Below, piece after piece: positions 1-6,396 of a stretch of DNA of 10,276 nt (position 1 is the first letter of the stretch; each line of letters opens with the position of its first letter). A program made the position numbers and the translations under genes. Below the pieces are notes generated by a model, which saw only the letters and a program-made list of their open reading frames with translations, did not search any database and was not told where the DNA came from. Origin of the DNA: an uncultured Gemmobacter sp. (GTDB lineage: Bacteria; Pseudomonadota; Alphaproteobacteria; Rhodobacterales; Rhodobacteraceae); the NCBI GenBank assembly GCA_937983495.1, contig CALKAA010000523.1, positions 1 through 10,276 on the forward strand, in the 5' to 3' direction.

Positions 1-646
1 CGAGGGCGCGCGGCGGGTGCTGGCGGTGGAGAAAGACCCGCGCTGTCTGCCCGCGCTGGCCGAGATTGCGGCGGCCTATCCGGGCAAGCTGGACGTGATC
101 AACGGGGACGCGCTGGAGGTGGATGTGCTGGCGCATCTGACCCCGCCGATCCGGGTTGTGGCGAACCTGCCTTACAATGTTGGCACGGAATTGCTGGTGC
201 GCTGGCTGACGCCGGAGACCTGGCCGCCCTTCTGGGACAGTCTGACCCTGATGTTCCAGAAGGAAGTGGCCGAGCGGATCGTGGCAAAACCGCGCAGCGA
301 TCATTACGGGCGGCTGGCGCTGTTGGCGCAATGGCGCTGCGAGGCGCGGATCGTTCTGCATCTGCCGCCCGAGGCCTTTACCCCTGCCCCCAAGGTGCAT
401 TCGGCGGTCGTCCATATCCCCCGCCTGCCCGGCCCGCGTTTCCCGGCAGATGAGCGCGTCTTGAGCCGGGTGATCGCCATGGCCTTCAACCAGCGGCGCA
501 AGATGTTGCGCTCCTCGCTGAAAGGGCTTGGGCCGCAAATCGAGGATCAGTTGCGCGCAGCCGGGCTGGAGCCGACGGCACGGGCTGAGGAGATTTCGCT
601 GGAGGGGTTCTGCGCCTTGGCACGGCAGATTGCGGCCGCAAGCTGA
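1..646 (+). CDS. rsmA: 16S rRNA (adenine1518/1519-N6)-dimethyltransferase RsmA (KsgA), 5' partial
   Basis: This enzyme dimethylates two adjacent adenines in the 3'-terminal hairpin of 16S rRNA using S-adenosylmethionine, late in 30S assembly in the cytoplasm. The reading frame is open to the window edge, so the start and the glycine-rich SAM loop lie upstream. What is seen begins with EGARRVLAVEKD, the end of SAM motif I with its ribose-binding acidic residue. It continues with INGDALEVD, the adenine-target motif NLPY (bases 164-175), FTPAPKVHSAVV and the C-terminal NQRRKMLRSSLKGL. These match RsmA rather than the related Erm family, as does the single intact C-terminal domain. About 214 codons remain of a usual 270-280. 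It ends in TGA, with 92 noncoding bases before the next gene. The call is firm. Confidence 0.96.
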   Translation, partial: EGARRVLAVEKDPRCLPALAEIAAAYPGKLDVINGDALEVDVLAHLTPPIRVVANLPYNVGTELLVRWLTPETWPPFWDSLTLMFQKEVAERIVAKPRSDHYGRLALLAQWRCEARIVLHLPPEAFTPAPKVHSAVVHIPRLPGPRFPADERVLSRVIAMAFNQRRKMLRSSLKGLGPQIEDQLRAAGLEPTARAEEISLEGFCALARQIAAAS

Positions 647-738
647 GCTGGCGGCGACCAAGACCAAAGTCGGGGCTGTGATCAAAGCACGCGCTGTTAG
701 GCTGATGCATGGACCTCTAGTCAGGAAAGGCCGCTGTC

Positions 739-1236
739 ATGCGTTATCTGTCGATTGCCGCCCCGTTGCTATGCGCAGCCTTGCTTGCGCCTGTCAGTCT
801 GCGGGCGCAAGATGGCGTGCTGAACCCGGAGGAAGGGGGGCTGAGTGCCCTGACCGCGGCTCTGGAAACGCGCCCCGAATGGTTGGGGGTGACGTGCTGG
901 CAGGTTTACGAGGTGCAGAAAGGGGGCATGCATGCGGCGGCGATTGCGGCCATGCGCGCCTGTGCCGATGCGGGGAATGAGCCTTCAATGATCCTGATGT
1001 CTCATGCGTATGAGAACGGGCTGGGCGTCGCGAAAAACCCCGCACTGGCGGCGCATTGGGTGAAACGGGCAGCAGAGCGCGGCTATGCGACGGCGCAACT
1101 GCATTACGCGCGGGCCTTGTTGCAGGGGGCCGGGGTGCCTCGGGATGAGGGGCAGGCGCGGTTCTGGTTGATGCAGGCGGCCGCAGGTGGTGATCGCGAC
1201 GCGCGGGCCTGGTTGGCAGATTGGCCGCAATCCTGA
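739..1236 (+). CDS. Small exported Sel1-repeat (TPR-like) protein
   Basis: A 165-residue protein. Residues 1 to about 23 form a signal peptide (Arg near the start, hydrophobic AAPLLCAALLAPV core, then LRA before QDG), so the mature protein is probably periplasmic. No proper lipobox precedes Cys12. Two Sel1-like repeats are visible at about 81-116 (with AYENGLGVAKNPALAAHWVKR) and 117-152 (with YARALLQGAGVPRDEGQARF), each pairing short helices and ending in an alanine-rich AAxxG turn. Sel1 proteins act as protein-protein scaffolds; no enzymatic residues are expected. The mature part has two cysteines (53 and 75) that could form a disulfide. The ATG has a good Shine-Dalgarno (AGGAAAGG at about 722-730). 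The specific partner is unknown, and the link to rsmA is only proximity. Confidence 0.85.
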   Translation: MRYLSIAAPLLCAALLAPVSLRAQDGVLNPEEGGLSALTAALETRPEWLGVTCWQVYEVQKGGMHAAAIAAMRACADAGNEPSMILMSHAYENGLGVAKNPALAAHWVKRAAERGYATAQLHYARALLQGAGVPRDEGQARFWLMQAAAGGDRDARAWLADWPQS

Positions 1237-1281
1237 GACATGGCATCGGCCTGCATTTGGCCTTTCATCCACACAAAACAG

Positions 1282-1306
1282 AACGGCCCGCCAAAGGCAG
1301 GCCGTT
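1282..1306. terminator. Bidirectional intrinsic terminator between convergent genes
   Basis: The stem pairs AACGGCC (1282-1288) with GGCCGTT (1300-1306). After one C/A mismatch it continues as GCC/GGC around an AAA loop. TTTTGTTT follows on the plus strand, and on the minus strand the stem is followed by CTGTTTTGT. It lies 45 bases after the Sel1 gene stop and just after the DUF4167 gene stop on the other strand, so it can serve both. Confidence 0.88.
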
Positions 1307-1316
1307 TTGTTTGTCT

Positions 1317-2267
1317 TCATTCTGCGGCTTCAGGCGAGTCTGGTTGCTCTGCCTTGGGTTTTTCCACCTTGGGCTTGCGCGGCGCTGAGGGCTTTTTCGG
1401 TTTGGGCTTCGCCTCGGTGGGCAGCGGCAGTTCGGATTGCCGGGCCGGAGCCGCTTCGGTCTGAGGTGCGATTTGTTTCGCAGCAGCTTGCGGCGAGGCG
1501 ACCTCAGGGGGCAACGCGGCGGGCTTCAGCGGTTCGACCTCGGGCTGAGCGAGGGTCTGCACTGCGACAGGTTCCTGCTCGCGGCGTTGATCGGCGCGTT
1601 GGTCCTGACGCTGATCGGGGCGCTGATCGGGACGCGGCGGGCGTTGATCGTGGAAATCGCGGCGTTCCCGGTTCTGGTCCCGCGGAGTATCACGATTGCC
1701 GCCTTCACGGTTCGGGTCACGCTCGCGCTGGCGATTGCGGTTCTGATCTCGGTTCTGGTCTCGATTGCCATCGCGGGCGGGATCGCGGCGGTGAGGATCG
1801 CGGGGGCGGGCCTCGGGCGTTTCGACCAGCGGGCTGTCCTCTTCAGACACAAAGCCCATGGGTTCCGCAAAATCGGGCTGGTCACCCGTGCCGAAGTCGG
1901 TCTGGTCGCGCGCCTCGCGGTAATCGCCGCGCGGCTGGTCGCCACGGTCGCGATGCTGGCCATTCTGGCCACCATTGTTCTGGCCGAACTGCTGCTGGCG
2001 GGCCTCCTGTTCGGCGGCCAGCTCGCGTTGCGCCTCGCCCAGCATACGGGTGTAATGCTCGGCATGTTGCAGGAAGTTCTCGGCGGCAACCCGGTCATTG
2101 GACAATTGGGCATCGCGGGCGAGGATCAGGTATTTCTCGATGATCTGCTGTGGCGTGCCACGCACCTTGCCTTCGGGCCCGGAGCTGTCGAAGACGCGGT
2201 TGACGATATTGCCGATGGAACGCGGGCGGTTCGACTTGGAACGCGAGCGGGACTTGGAGGATCTCAT
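1317..2267 (-). CDS. DUF4167 domain-containing protein with long disordered tail
   Basis: A 316-residue protein of unknown function. Residues 1-92 match the DUF4167 core found across Alphaproteobacteria: an Arg/Ser/Lys-rich start (MRSSKSRSRSKSNRPRS), then IVNRVFDSSGPEGKVRGTPQ and a helical stretch through LARDAQLSNDRVAAENFLQHAEHY. The rest looks intrinsically disordered: Gln/Asn/Gly-rich at 90-105, an Arg/Asp/Gln/Asn-rich region with repeated RDQN and DQR units at about 152-232, and a Pro/Lys-rich tail at 284-310. The basic N-terminus and RD-type tail suggest RNA or ribonucleoprotein binding, which is inference only. I chose the ATG at 2267 because AAAGGA (2272-2277) sits four bases upstream and family members begin in this way. 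An in-frame TTG at 2330 would add 21 residues that do not look like the family. Confidence 0.88.
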   Translation of the reverse strand: MRSSKSRSRSKSNRPRSIGNIVNRVFDSSGPEGKVRGTPQQIIEKYLILARDAQLSNDRVAAENFLQHAEHYTRMLGEAQRELAAEQEARQQQFGQNNGGQNGQHRDRGDQPRGDYREARDQTDFGTGDQPDFAEPMGFVSEEDSPLVETPEARPRDPHRRDPARDGNRDQNRDQNRNRQRERDPNREGGNRDTPRDQNRERRDFHDQRPPRPDQRPDQRQDQRADQRREQEPVAVQTLAQPEVEPLKPAALPPEVASPQAAAKQIAPQTEAAPARQSELPLPTEAKPKPKKPSAPRKPKVEKPKAEQPDSPEAAE

Positions 2268-2347
2268 CTTGTCCTTTGATCCGGTAAAGGGCCGGGAGGC
2301 CAGCAGCCGCCTTGCGAGGCACATCCTCAACAGGCGAAAATCTGTTT

Positions 2348-2377
2348 GGGCTGATCGGCGGGGGCTCAGATCAGCCC
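2348..2377. repeat. 9-bp inverted repeat in the region upstream of the DUF4167 gene
   Basis: GGGCTGATC (2348-2356) and GATCAGCCC (2369-2377) are perfect complements around a 12-base loop. The element is about 80-110 bases upstream of the DUF4167 start codon. It could form a leader hairpin in that transcript or serve as a protein-binding site. No U-tract follows directly on either strand, so a simple terminator is less likely. Confidence 0.5.
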
Positions 2378-2392
2378 GTCCACCTGAAAACC

Positions 2393-2421
2393 GGAGTAAT
2401 CATGCAGGGGCGTGCTGACAA
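2393..2421 (-). promoter_or_regulatory. Candidate promoter for the DUF4167 gene (weak)
   Basis: On the minus strand TTGTCA (2421 to 2416, five of six matches to the sigma-70 -35 box) is followed after 17 bases by TACTCC, a poor -10 box; shifted boxes TTACTC or ATTACT at 16 or 15 bases are alternatives. If used, it would give a leader of roughly 120 bases containing the inverted repeat at 2348-2377. Position behind the prmC hairpin fits, but the -10 match is weak. Confidence 0.25.
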
Positions 2422-2441
2422 GCGGATTCTGTGCGCGGGTT

Positions 2442-2464
2442 GCGGATTTTCGGCGAAAATCCGC
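2442..2464 (-). terminator. Palindromic hairpin directly after prmC, possible terminator
   Basis: Perfect 10-bp stem GCGGATTTTC / GAAAATCCGC with a three-base GGC loop, 12 bases past the prmC stop. No U-tract follows on the minus strand, so it is not a textbook intrinsic terminator. It may instead stabilise the 3' end or act with Rho. A closely similar hairpin follows psuG (6315-6337). Confidence 0.45.
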
Positions 2465-2476
2465 GGCTGTTGCGCC

Positions 2477-3325
2477 TTAGCCCGGCACCTGCGCACAAAC
2501 GACACGATCGCGGCCATCGAAATCGGGCAAAACGCGCAGCGATTGCAGACCGGCGGATGCGAAAAGGGCCGCGACATCGGCTGCTTGTCGGGGGCCGATC
2601 TCGACCATCAAACGGCCCGACGGGGCAAGATGCGCAAGTGCTCTCGCCGCGATGGCGCGATAGGCGTCCAGCCCATCCCCGCCGGGTGACAGCGCCAGAT
2701 GCGGTTCCCAGTCCAGCACACCGGGGGCCAGCTCGGCCATCTCGGCCGTCGTGATATAGGGCGGGTTCGAGACGATCAGGTCGAACTGTCCTTCCACAGG
2801 CTCAAACCAGCTCCCTTGCGCGAAGCTCAGCCGGGTTTCAACGCCAAAGGTGGCGGCATTGCCGCGCGCCACAGTCAGGGCTTCGGGAGAAAGATCGGTC
2901 GCAAGGCCGGAGGCCTCGGGGCTTTCGGCCAGCAGGGTGACGGCGATGGCTCCCGATCCGGTGCCAAGATCCAGCAGGCGGTGGAAGGGCTGCGACAGTG
3001 CTTGGGCCACCAGTGTTTCAGTTTCGGGGCGCGGGTCCAGCACATCGGCGGTCACGCGGAAATTGCGACCCCAGAACTGCCGACGGCCCAAGATCTGGCT
3101 CACAGGGCGCCCTTCCATCCGGGCTGCCAGCAAAGCGGCAAAGGCGGATTCGGCTTCGGCCGTGACCGGATCATGCAGCAGGATCATCAGCCGGTCGGCA
3201 GGCTGGCCAAGTGCATGCGCCAGCAGCAGGCGCACATCGCGGGTCGCATCTGGCAGGCCGGCGGCGGTCAACCGTGCCACGCCATCGCGGAACAGGGTCT
3301 GGCCGGTGGCGGGGCTGGTGGTCAC
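2477..3325 (-). CDS. prmC: Peptide chain release factor N5-glutamine methyltransferase PrmC (HemK)
   Basis: This enzyme methylates the glutamine of the GGQ motif in release factors RF1 and RF2, raising termination efficiency. It is 282 residues, close to the E. coli protein (277). An N-terminal helical RF-binding domain (about 1-90) precedes the Rossmann methyltransferase domain. That domain carries RPETETLV (99-106), SAM motif I DLGTGSGAIA (119-128) and the catalytic NPPY (187-190), which holds the glutamine side chain. The start is GTG, overlapping the prfA stop in GTGA, with GGAG (3334-3337) eight bases upstream inside prfA. Translational coupling with its own substrate gene prfA is a common bacterial arrangement. 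A palindromic hairpin follows the TAA stop. Assignment is firm. Confidence 0.96.
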   Translation of the reverse strand: MTTSPATGQTLFRDGVARLTAAGLPDATRDVRLLLAHALGQPADRLMILLHDPVTAEAESAFAALLAARMEGRPVSQILGRRQFWGRNFRVTADVLDPRPETETLVAQALSQPFHRLLDLGTGSGAIAVTLLAESPEASGLATDLSPEALTVARGNAATFGVETRLSFAQGSWFEPVEGQFDLIVSNPPYITTAEMAELAPGVLDWEPHLALSPGGDGLDAYRAIAARALAHLAPSGRLMVEIGPRQAADVAALFASAGLQSLRVLPDFDGRDRVVCAQVPG

Positions 3326-4377
3326 GCGTCCAGCTCCGCCAGTTTTGCGGCCTGATCATGGGCGGTCAGCGCGTCGATAATGGCGCTGAGGTCGCCTTCC
3401 ATGATCTGCGGCAGGGCATAGAGGGTCAGGTTGATGCGGTGATCCGTCATCCGCCCCTGCGGGAAGTTATAGGTGCGGATGCGTTCGCTGCGGTCGCCCG
3501 AGCCGACCTGGGCCTTGCGATCGGCGGCGCGGGCCTGCGCGGCACGATCCCGCTCCATCTCGAACAGGCGGGCGCGCAGCACCTGCATGGCGATCTCGCG
3601 GTTGCGATGCTGTGACTTCTCGGAACTGGTGACGATGATGCCGGTGGGCAAATGGGTGATCCGCACCGCCGAATCTGTAGTGTTCACATGCTGGCCACCT
3701 GCCCCGCTGGCGCGCATCGTGTCGATGCGGATGTCGGCGGCGGGGATCTCCAGATCGACCTCCTCGGCCTCGGGTAGCACGGCGACGGTGGCGGCAGAGG
3801 TATGGATGCGCCCGCCCGCCTCGGTCTCTGGCACGCGCTGCACGCGGTGGGTGCCTGCCTCGTATTTCAACCGGGCAAAGACCCCCTCGCCCTGCACATG
3901 GGCGGTGAATTCCTTGATGCCGCCCAGATCAGAGAGCTGCTGTTCCAGGATTTCAAAGCGCCAGCCCATGCGTTCGGCATGGCGCTGATACATGCGCGCC
4001 AGGTCACCCGCGAAAAGGCTGGCTTCCTCGCCCCCGGTACCGGGCCGGATTTCGAGGATCGCGGGCCGGGCATCTGCGACGTCTTTGGGCAGCAGAGCCA
4101 GTCGCAGCGCCTGTTCCTGTTCGGGAATCGCCGCCTTGAGGCGCGGCAGTTCCTCCTCGGCCAGGGCCTTCATTTCCGGGTCCGACAGCATGGCTTCGGC
4201 CTCTGCCAGATCGTCGAGCGATTGCCGATAGGCTGCGATCTGGGTGACCACGGGCTTCAACTCGGAATATTCGCGCGACAAGGCGGCGATTTCGGCGGGC
4301 GCGGCACCAGCCGAAAGCCGCGCCTCCAGATAGTCAAAGCGCCGGGTGATCTGGTCGAGTTTGTCGAAGGGAACCAT
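3322..4377 (-). CDS. prfA: Peptide chain release factor 1 (RF1)
   Basis: RF1 recognises UAA and UAG stop codons in the ribosomal A site and triggers peptide release. The 351-residue protein shows the N-terminal helical domain (1 to about 100), then RPGTGGEEASLFA (111-123). The stop-codon reading PxT tripeptide is PET (183-185) in RVPETEAGGRIHTS; RF2 would have SPF. The catalytic GGQ (227-229) lies in SGAGGQHVNTTDSAVR, and the C-terminal SERIRTYNFPQGRMTDHR is typical. GGQ glutamine is the PrmC target. The ATG at 4377 (MVPFDKLDQI) gives the family length; the open frame continues upstream to about 4743 but that part is unrelated and runs antisense to psuK. No strong Shine-Dalgarno is seen before this ATG. 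It diverges from psuK across 130 bases. Confidence 0.96.
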   Translation of the reverse strand: MVPFDKLDQITRRFDYLEARLSAGAAPAEIAALSREYSELKPVVTQIAAYRQSLDDLAEAEAMLSDPEMKALAEEELPRLKAAIPEQEQALRLALLPKDVADARPAILEIRPGTGGEEASLFAGDLARMYQRHAERMGWRFEILEQQLSDLGGIKEFTAHVQGEGVFARLKYEAGTHRVQRVPETEAGGRIHTSAATVAVLPEAEEVDLEIPAADIRIDTMRASGAGGQHVNTTDSAVRITHLPTGIIVTSSEKSQHRNREIAMQVLRARLFEMERDRAAQARAADRKAQVGSGDRSERIRTYNFPQGRMTDHRINLTLYALPQIMEGDLSAIIDALTAHDQAAKLAELDA

Positions 4378-4507
4378 GAGGTCGGTTTCGCTTATGGTTT
4401 TGGGCCGGTCAAGGGGGGCCGATGTCGAATGGATATTTGGGCCAAGATGAAACGGGGGCGACGCGCAGGGGATTGCACGGGCGCGCAGATCGGGCGACAA
4501 GCGGGGC

Positions 4508-5398
4508 ATGACACCGGATATTCTTTGCATCGGTTCCGTGCTGTGGGACATCATCGGTCGCTCGCCCGTGGTGATGCGGCTTGGATCAGACGTGCCGGGG
4601 CGGATCACCCGCCTGCCCGGCGGCGTGGCGATGAACATTGCCATGACATTGCGCCGCTTTGGCCTGCAACCGGGGTTGCTGACCGCGATCGGCCGCGACC
4701 CGGAGGGCGACGAGCTGGTCGCCGCCTGTGCCCGCATGGGCATGGAGGTCGGTGCGATCTATCGCAGCGAGGATCTGCCGACCGATCGTTACATGGCGGT
4801 GGAAGGGGCGAATGGCCTGATTGCCGCCATTGCCGATGCGCATTCGCTGGAAGCGGCGGGCGACAAGATCCTGCGTCCGCTGGCGGATGGCCGTTTGGGC
4901 CACGCCGCAGAGCCCTGGGCGGGGCTGATCGCGCTGGATGGCAACCTTACCGAAAGCCTGCTGGCTGAAATCGCGGTCTCGCCGCTGTTTGCCCGTGCCG
5001 ATCTGCGCCTGGCCCCGGCCAGCCCCGGCAAGGCGGAGCGGCTGTTGCCGCTGCTCGCTCACCCGCGCGCCACGCTTTATGTGAACCTTGAGGAGGCCAG
5101 TCTGATCTGTGCCGCCGAGTTTACAACGGCGGCAGAGGCGGCAGCGGGGATGCTGGCACGCGGCGCGCATCGGGTGCTGGTCACGCATGGCGGCAAGCCC
5201 TGTGCGGAAGGGACGGCGGGCCTGGGTGTCATCACCGATTGCCCGCCCCCGGTTCTGGTGACGCGGATCACCGGTGCGGGCGACACTTTCATGGCGGCCC
5301 ATATCGTCGCCGAACGGCGCGGCGAGGGGCGCGAGGCGGCGCTGTCCTCGGCCCTGCGTGCCGCTGCCACTTATGTTTCAGGAGAAATCGGATCGTGA
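4508..5398 (+). CDS. psuK: PfkB-family sugar kinase, probable pseudouridine kinase PsuK
   Basis: A ribokinase/PfkB-family kinase of 296 residues. PfkB signature 1 is PGGVAMNIAMTLRRFG (37-52), and signature 2 is ITGAGDTFMAAH with the catalytic base at Asp259. The N-terminal ILCIGSVLWDIIG is the usual first strand. The family alone does not fix the substrate. The call to pseudouridine (ATP-dependent 5'-phosphorylation) rests on the next gene, psuG, which overlaps it by four bases (GTGA) and hydrolyses the product. Together they would return pseudouridine from RNA turnover to uracil and ribose 5-phosphate in the cytoplasm. The upstream Shine-Dalgarno is weak. No transporter or regulator gene of the pathway is adjacent. 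Alternatives are another nucleoside or sugar kinase, which I consider unlikely. Confidence 0.87.
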   Translation: MTPDILCIGSVLWDIIGRSPVVMRLGSDVPGRITRLPGGVAMNIAMTLRRFGLQPGLLTAIGRDPEGDELVAACARMGMEVGAIYRSEDLPTDRYMAVEGANGLIAAIADAHSLEAAGDKILRPLADGRLGHAAEPWAGLIALDGNLTESLLAEIAVSPLFARADLRLAPASPGKAERLLPLLAHPRATLYVNLEEASLICAAEFTTAAEAAAGMLARGAHRVLVTHGGKPCAEGTAGLGVITDCPPPVLVTRITGAGDTFMAAHIVAERRGEGREAALSSALRAAATYVSGEIGS

Positions 5399-6312
5399 CC
5401 CTGCCGCTTGAATTCACCCCGGAAGTGCGCGCCGCGCTGGAGGCCGGACGCCCGGTTGTGGCGCTGGAATCCACCATCATCACCCACGGCATGCCTTTTC
5501 CGCAGAATGTCGAGGCCGCCCGTGCCGTGGAGGCCGAAGTGCGCAAAGGCGGTGCCGTGCCCGCCACCATCGCGGTGATGGGCGGGCGCATCCATATCGG
5601 GCTGACCGATGCTGCCCTTGATCAACTGGGGCAGACCCCGGATGCGATGAAGTTGAGCCGGGCTGACCTGCCCGCATGCGTCGCCTTGGGGCGCGTCGGG
5701 GCGACAACTGTCGCGGCAACCATGATCTGCGCTGCCATGGCCGGTATTTCGGTCTTTGCCACCGGTGGTATTGGGGGCGTGCATCGCGGGGCGGAAACCT
5801 CGTTCGATATTTCCGCCGATCTGGTGGAACTCGGGATTTCGCCGGTGACCGTGGTCGCGGCCGGGGCCAAGGCCATTCTCGATCTGCCGAAAACCCTGGA
5901 AGTGCTGGAAACTCAGGGTGTTCCGGTCATCGCCTTTGGACAAGATGCCTTTCCGGCCTTCTGGTCGCGCGATTCCGGCTTGAAGGCTCCCTTGCGGATG
6001 GATGACGCGGCACAAATCGCCGCTGCGCATCTGATGCGCCAGACCCTTGGCCTGAAAGGAGGCCAATTGGTGGCCAATCCTATCCCTGAAGCGGCAGAAA
6101 TTCCGCTGGCCGAGATCATGCCAGTGGTGGAAACTGCCCTGGCCGAGGCCGAAGCGCAGGGTATCGCAGCCAAGCAGGTGACGCCCTTTCTGCTGGACCG
6201 CATTTTCGAGCTGACGGCTGGCAAGTCTCTGGCCAGCAATATCGAGCTGGTGCTGAACAATGCGCGCCTCGCGGCGGCCATAGCGGTAGAAATCGCCCGG
6301 CAAAGGGCCTGA
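5395..6312 (+). CDS. psuG: Pseudouridine-5'-phosphate glycosidase PsuG
   Basis: It cleaves the C-C glycosidic bond of pseudouridine 5'-phosphate, giving uracil and ribose 5-phosphate; in vivo the reaction runs in the degradative direction. The 305-residue protein (E. coli 312) is full length. The conserved LESTIITHGMPFPQN (24-38) carries Glu25, FATGGIGGVHRGAETSFDIS (121-140) leads to Asp142, and AAGAKAILD (155-163) carries Lys159. By position these fit E. coli Glu31, Asp149 and the Schiff-base Lys166. NPIPEAAEIP and the C-terminal SLASNIELVLNNARLAA are also typical. The GTG start lies inside the psuK stop (GTGA), with AGGAGA (5380-5385) nine bases upstream, so the genes are coupled. The longer open frame starting upstream is not family-like. 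Two hairpins follow the stop. Confidence 0.96.
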   Translation: MTLPLEFTPEVRAALEAGRPVVALESTIITHGMPFPQNVEAARAVEAEVRKGGAVPATIAVMGGRIHIGLTDAALDQLGQTPDAMKLSRADLPACVALGRVGATTVAATMICAAMAGISVFATGGIGGVHRGAETSFDISADLVELGISPVTVVAAGAKAILDLPKTLEVLETQGVPVIAFGQDAFPAFWSRDSGLKAPLRMDDAAQIAAAHLMRQTLGLKGGQLVANPIPEAAEIPLAEIMPVVETALAEAEAQGIAAKQVTPFLLDRIFELTAGKSLASNIELVLNNARLAAAIAVEIARQRA

Positions 6313-6314
6313 CC

Positions 6315-6362
6315 GCGATTTTTCGTCGAAAAATCGCTGCCCCGGCGTTGCGATGCCGGGGC
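6315..6362 (+). terminator. Two tandem hairpins after psuG, possible terminator
   Basis: Three bases past the psuG stop, GCGATTTTTC (6315-6324) pairs perfectly with GAAAAATCGC (6328-6337) around a GTC loop. Next, GCCCCGGC (6339-6346) pairs with GCCGGGGC (6355-6362) around eight bases. Two strong adjacent stems at an operon end suggest termination or 3'-end protection. No U-tract follows either, so the mechanism is open. Confidence 0.5.
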
Positions 6363-6376
6363 GGCGTGGCTAGATC
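6348..6376 (+). promoter_or_regulatory. Candidate promoter for the DUF502 gene
   Basis: TTGCGA (6348-6353) and TAGATC (6371-6376) are separated by 17 bases, with four and three matches to the sigma-70 boxes. Transcription would begin near 6383, just ahead of the AGGGAA Shine-Dalgarno (6386-6391). The -35 box lies in the loop of the second hairpin behind psuG, so promoter and terminator would overlap. This is plausible but not strong. Confidence 0.33.
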
Positions 6377-6396
6377 GGCCAAAACAGGGAAAACCG

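Noticed and set aside
675..703. Promoter for the Sel1-repeat gene with -10 TAGGCT
   Set aside because: The -10 has only three matches and there is no acceptable -35 at 16-18 bases, so it is not listed as a feature.
1580..1770. Possible tandem DNA repeat or CRISPR-like array (recurring CTGATCGGG and GTTCTGGTC units)
   Set aside because: The units are irregular, very short and in codon register. They encode the DQR/RDQN low-complexity region of the DUF4167 protein.
1437..2279. 280-codon plus-strand frame with hydrophobic stretches resembling membrane helices
   Set aside because: It is antisense to the DUF4167 gene. The hydrophobic runs are the complement of Asp/Arg/Gln-rich repeats, not a membrane protein.
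4378..4507. Divergent promoters for prfA and psuK
   Set aside because: TTGACC is present on the minus strand but lacks a -10 at proper spacing, and no good pair is seen on the plus strand. Promoters must lie here or nearby, but I cannot place them.
3802..4968. 388-codon plus-strand open frame
   Set aside because: It is antisense to prfA and then out of frame inside psuK. It has no recognisable motif, and both real genes in the region are well supported; GC-rich third positions create such frames.
5371..6303. 310-codon minus-strand frame
   Set aside because: Antisense to psuG, which has all family motifs. The translation is rich in His, Gly and Arg with no domain.
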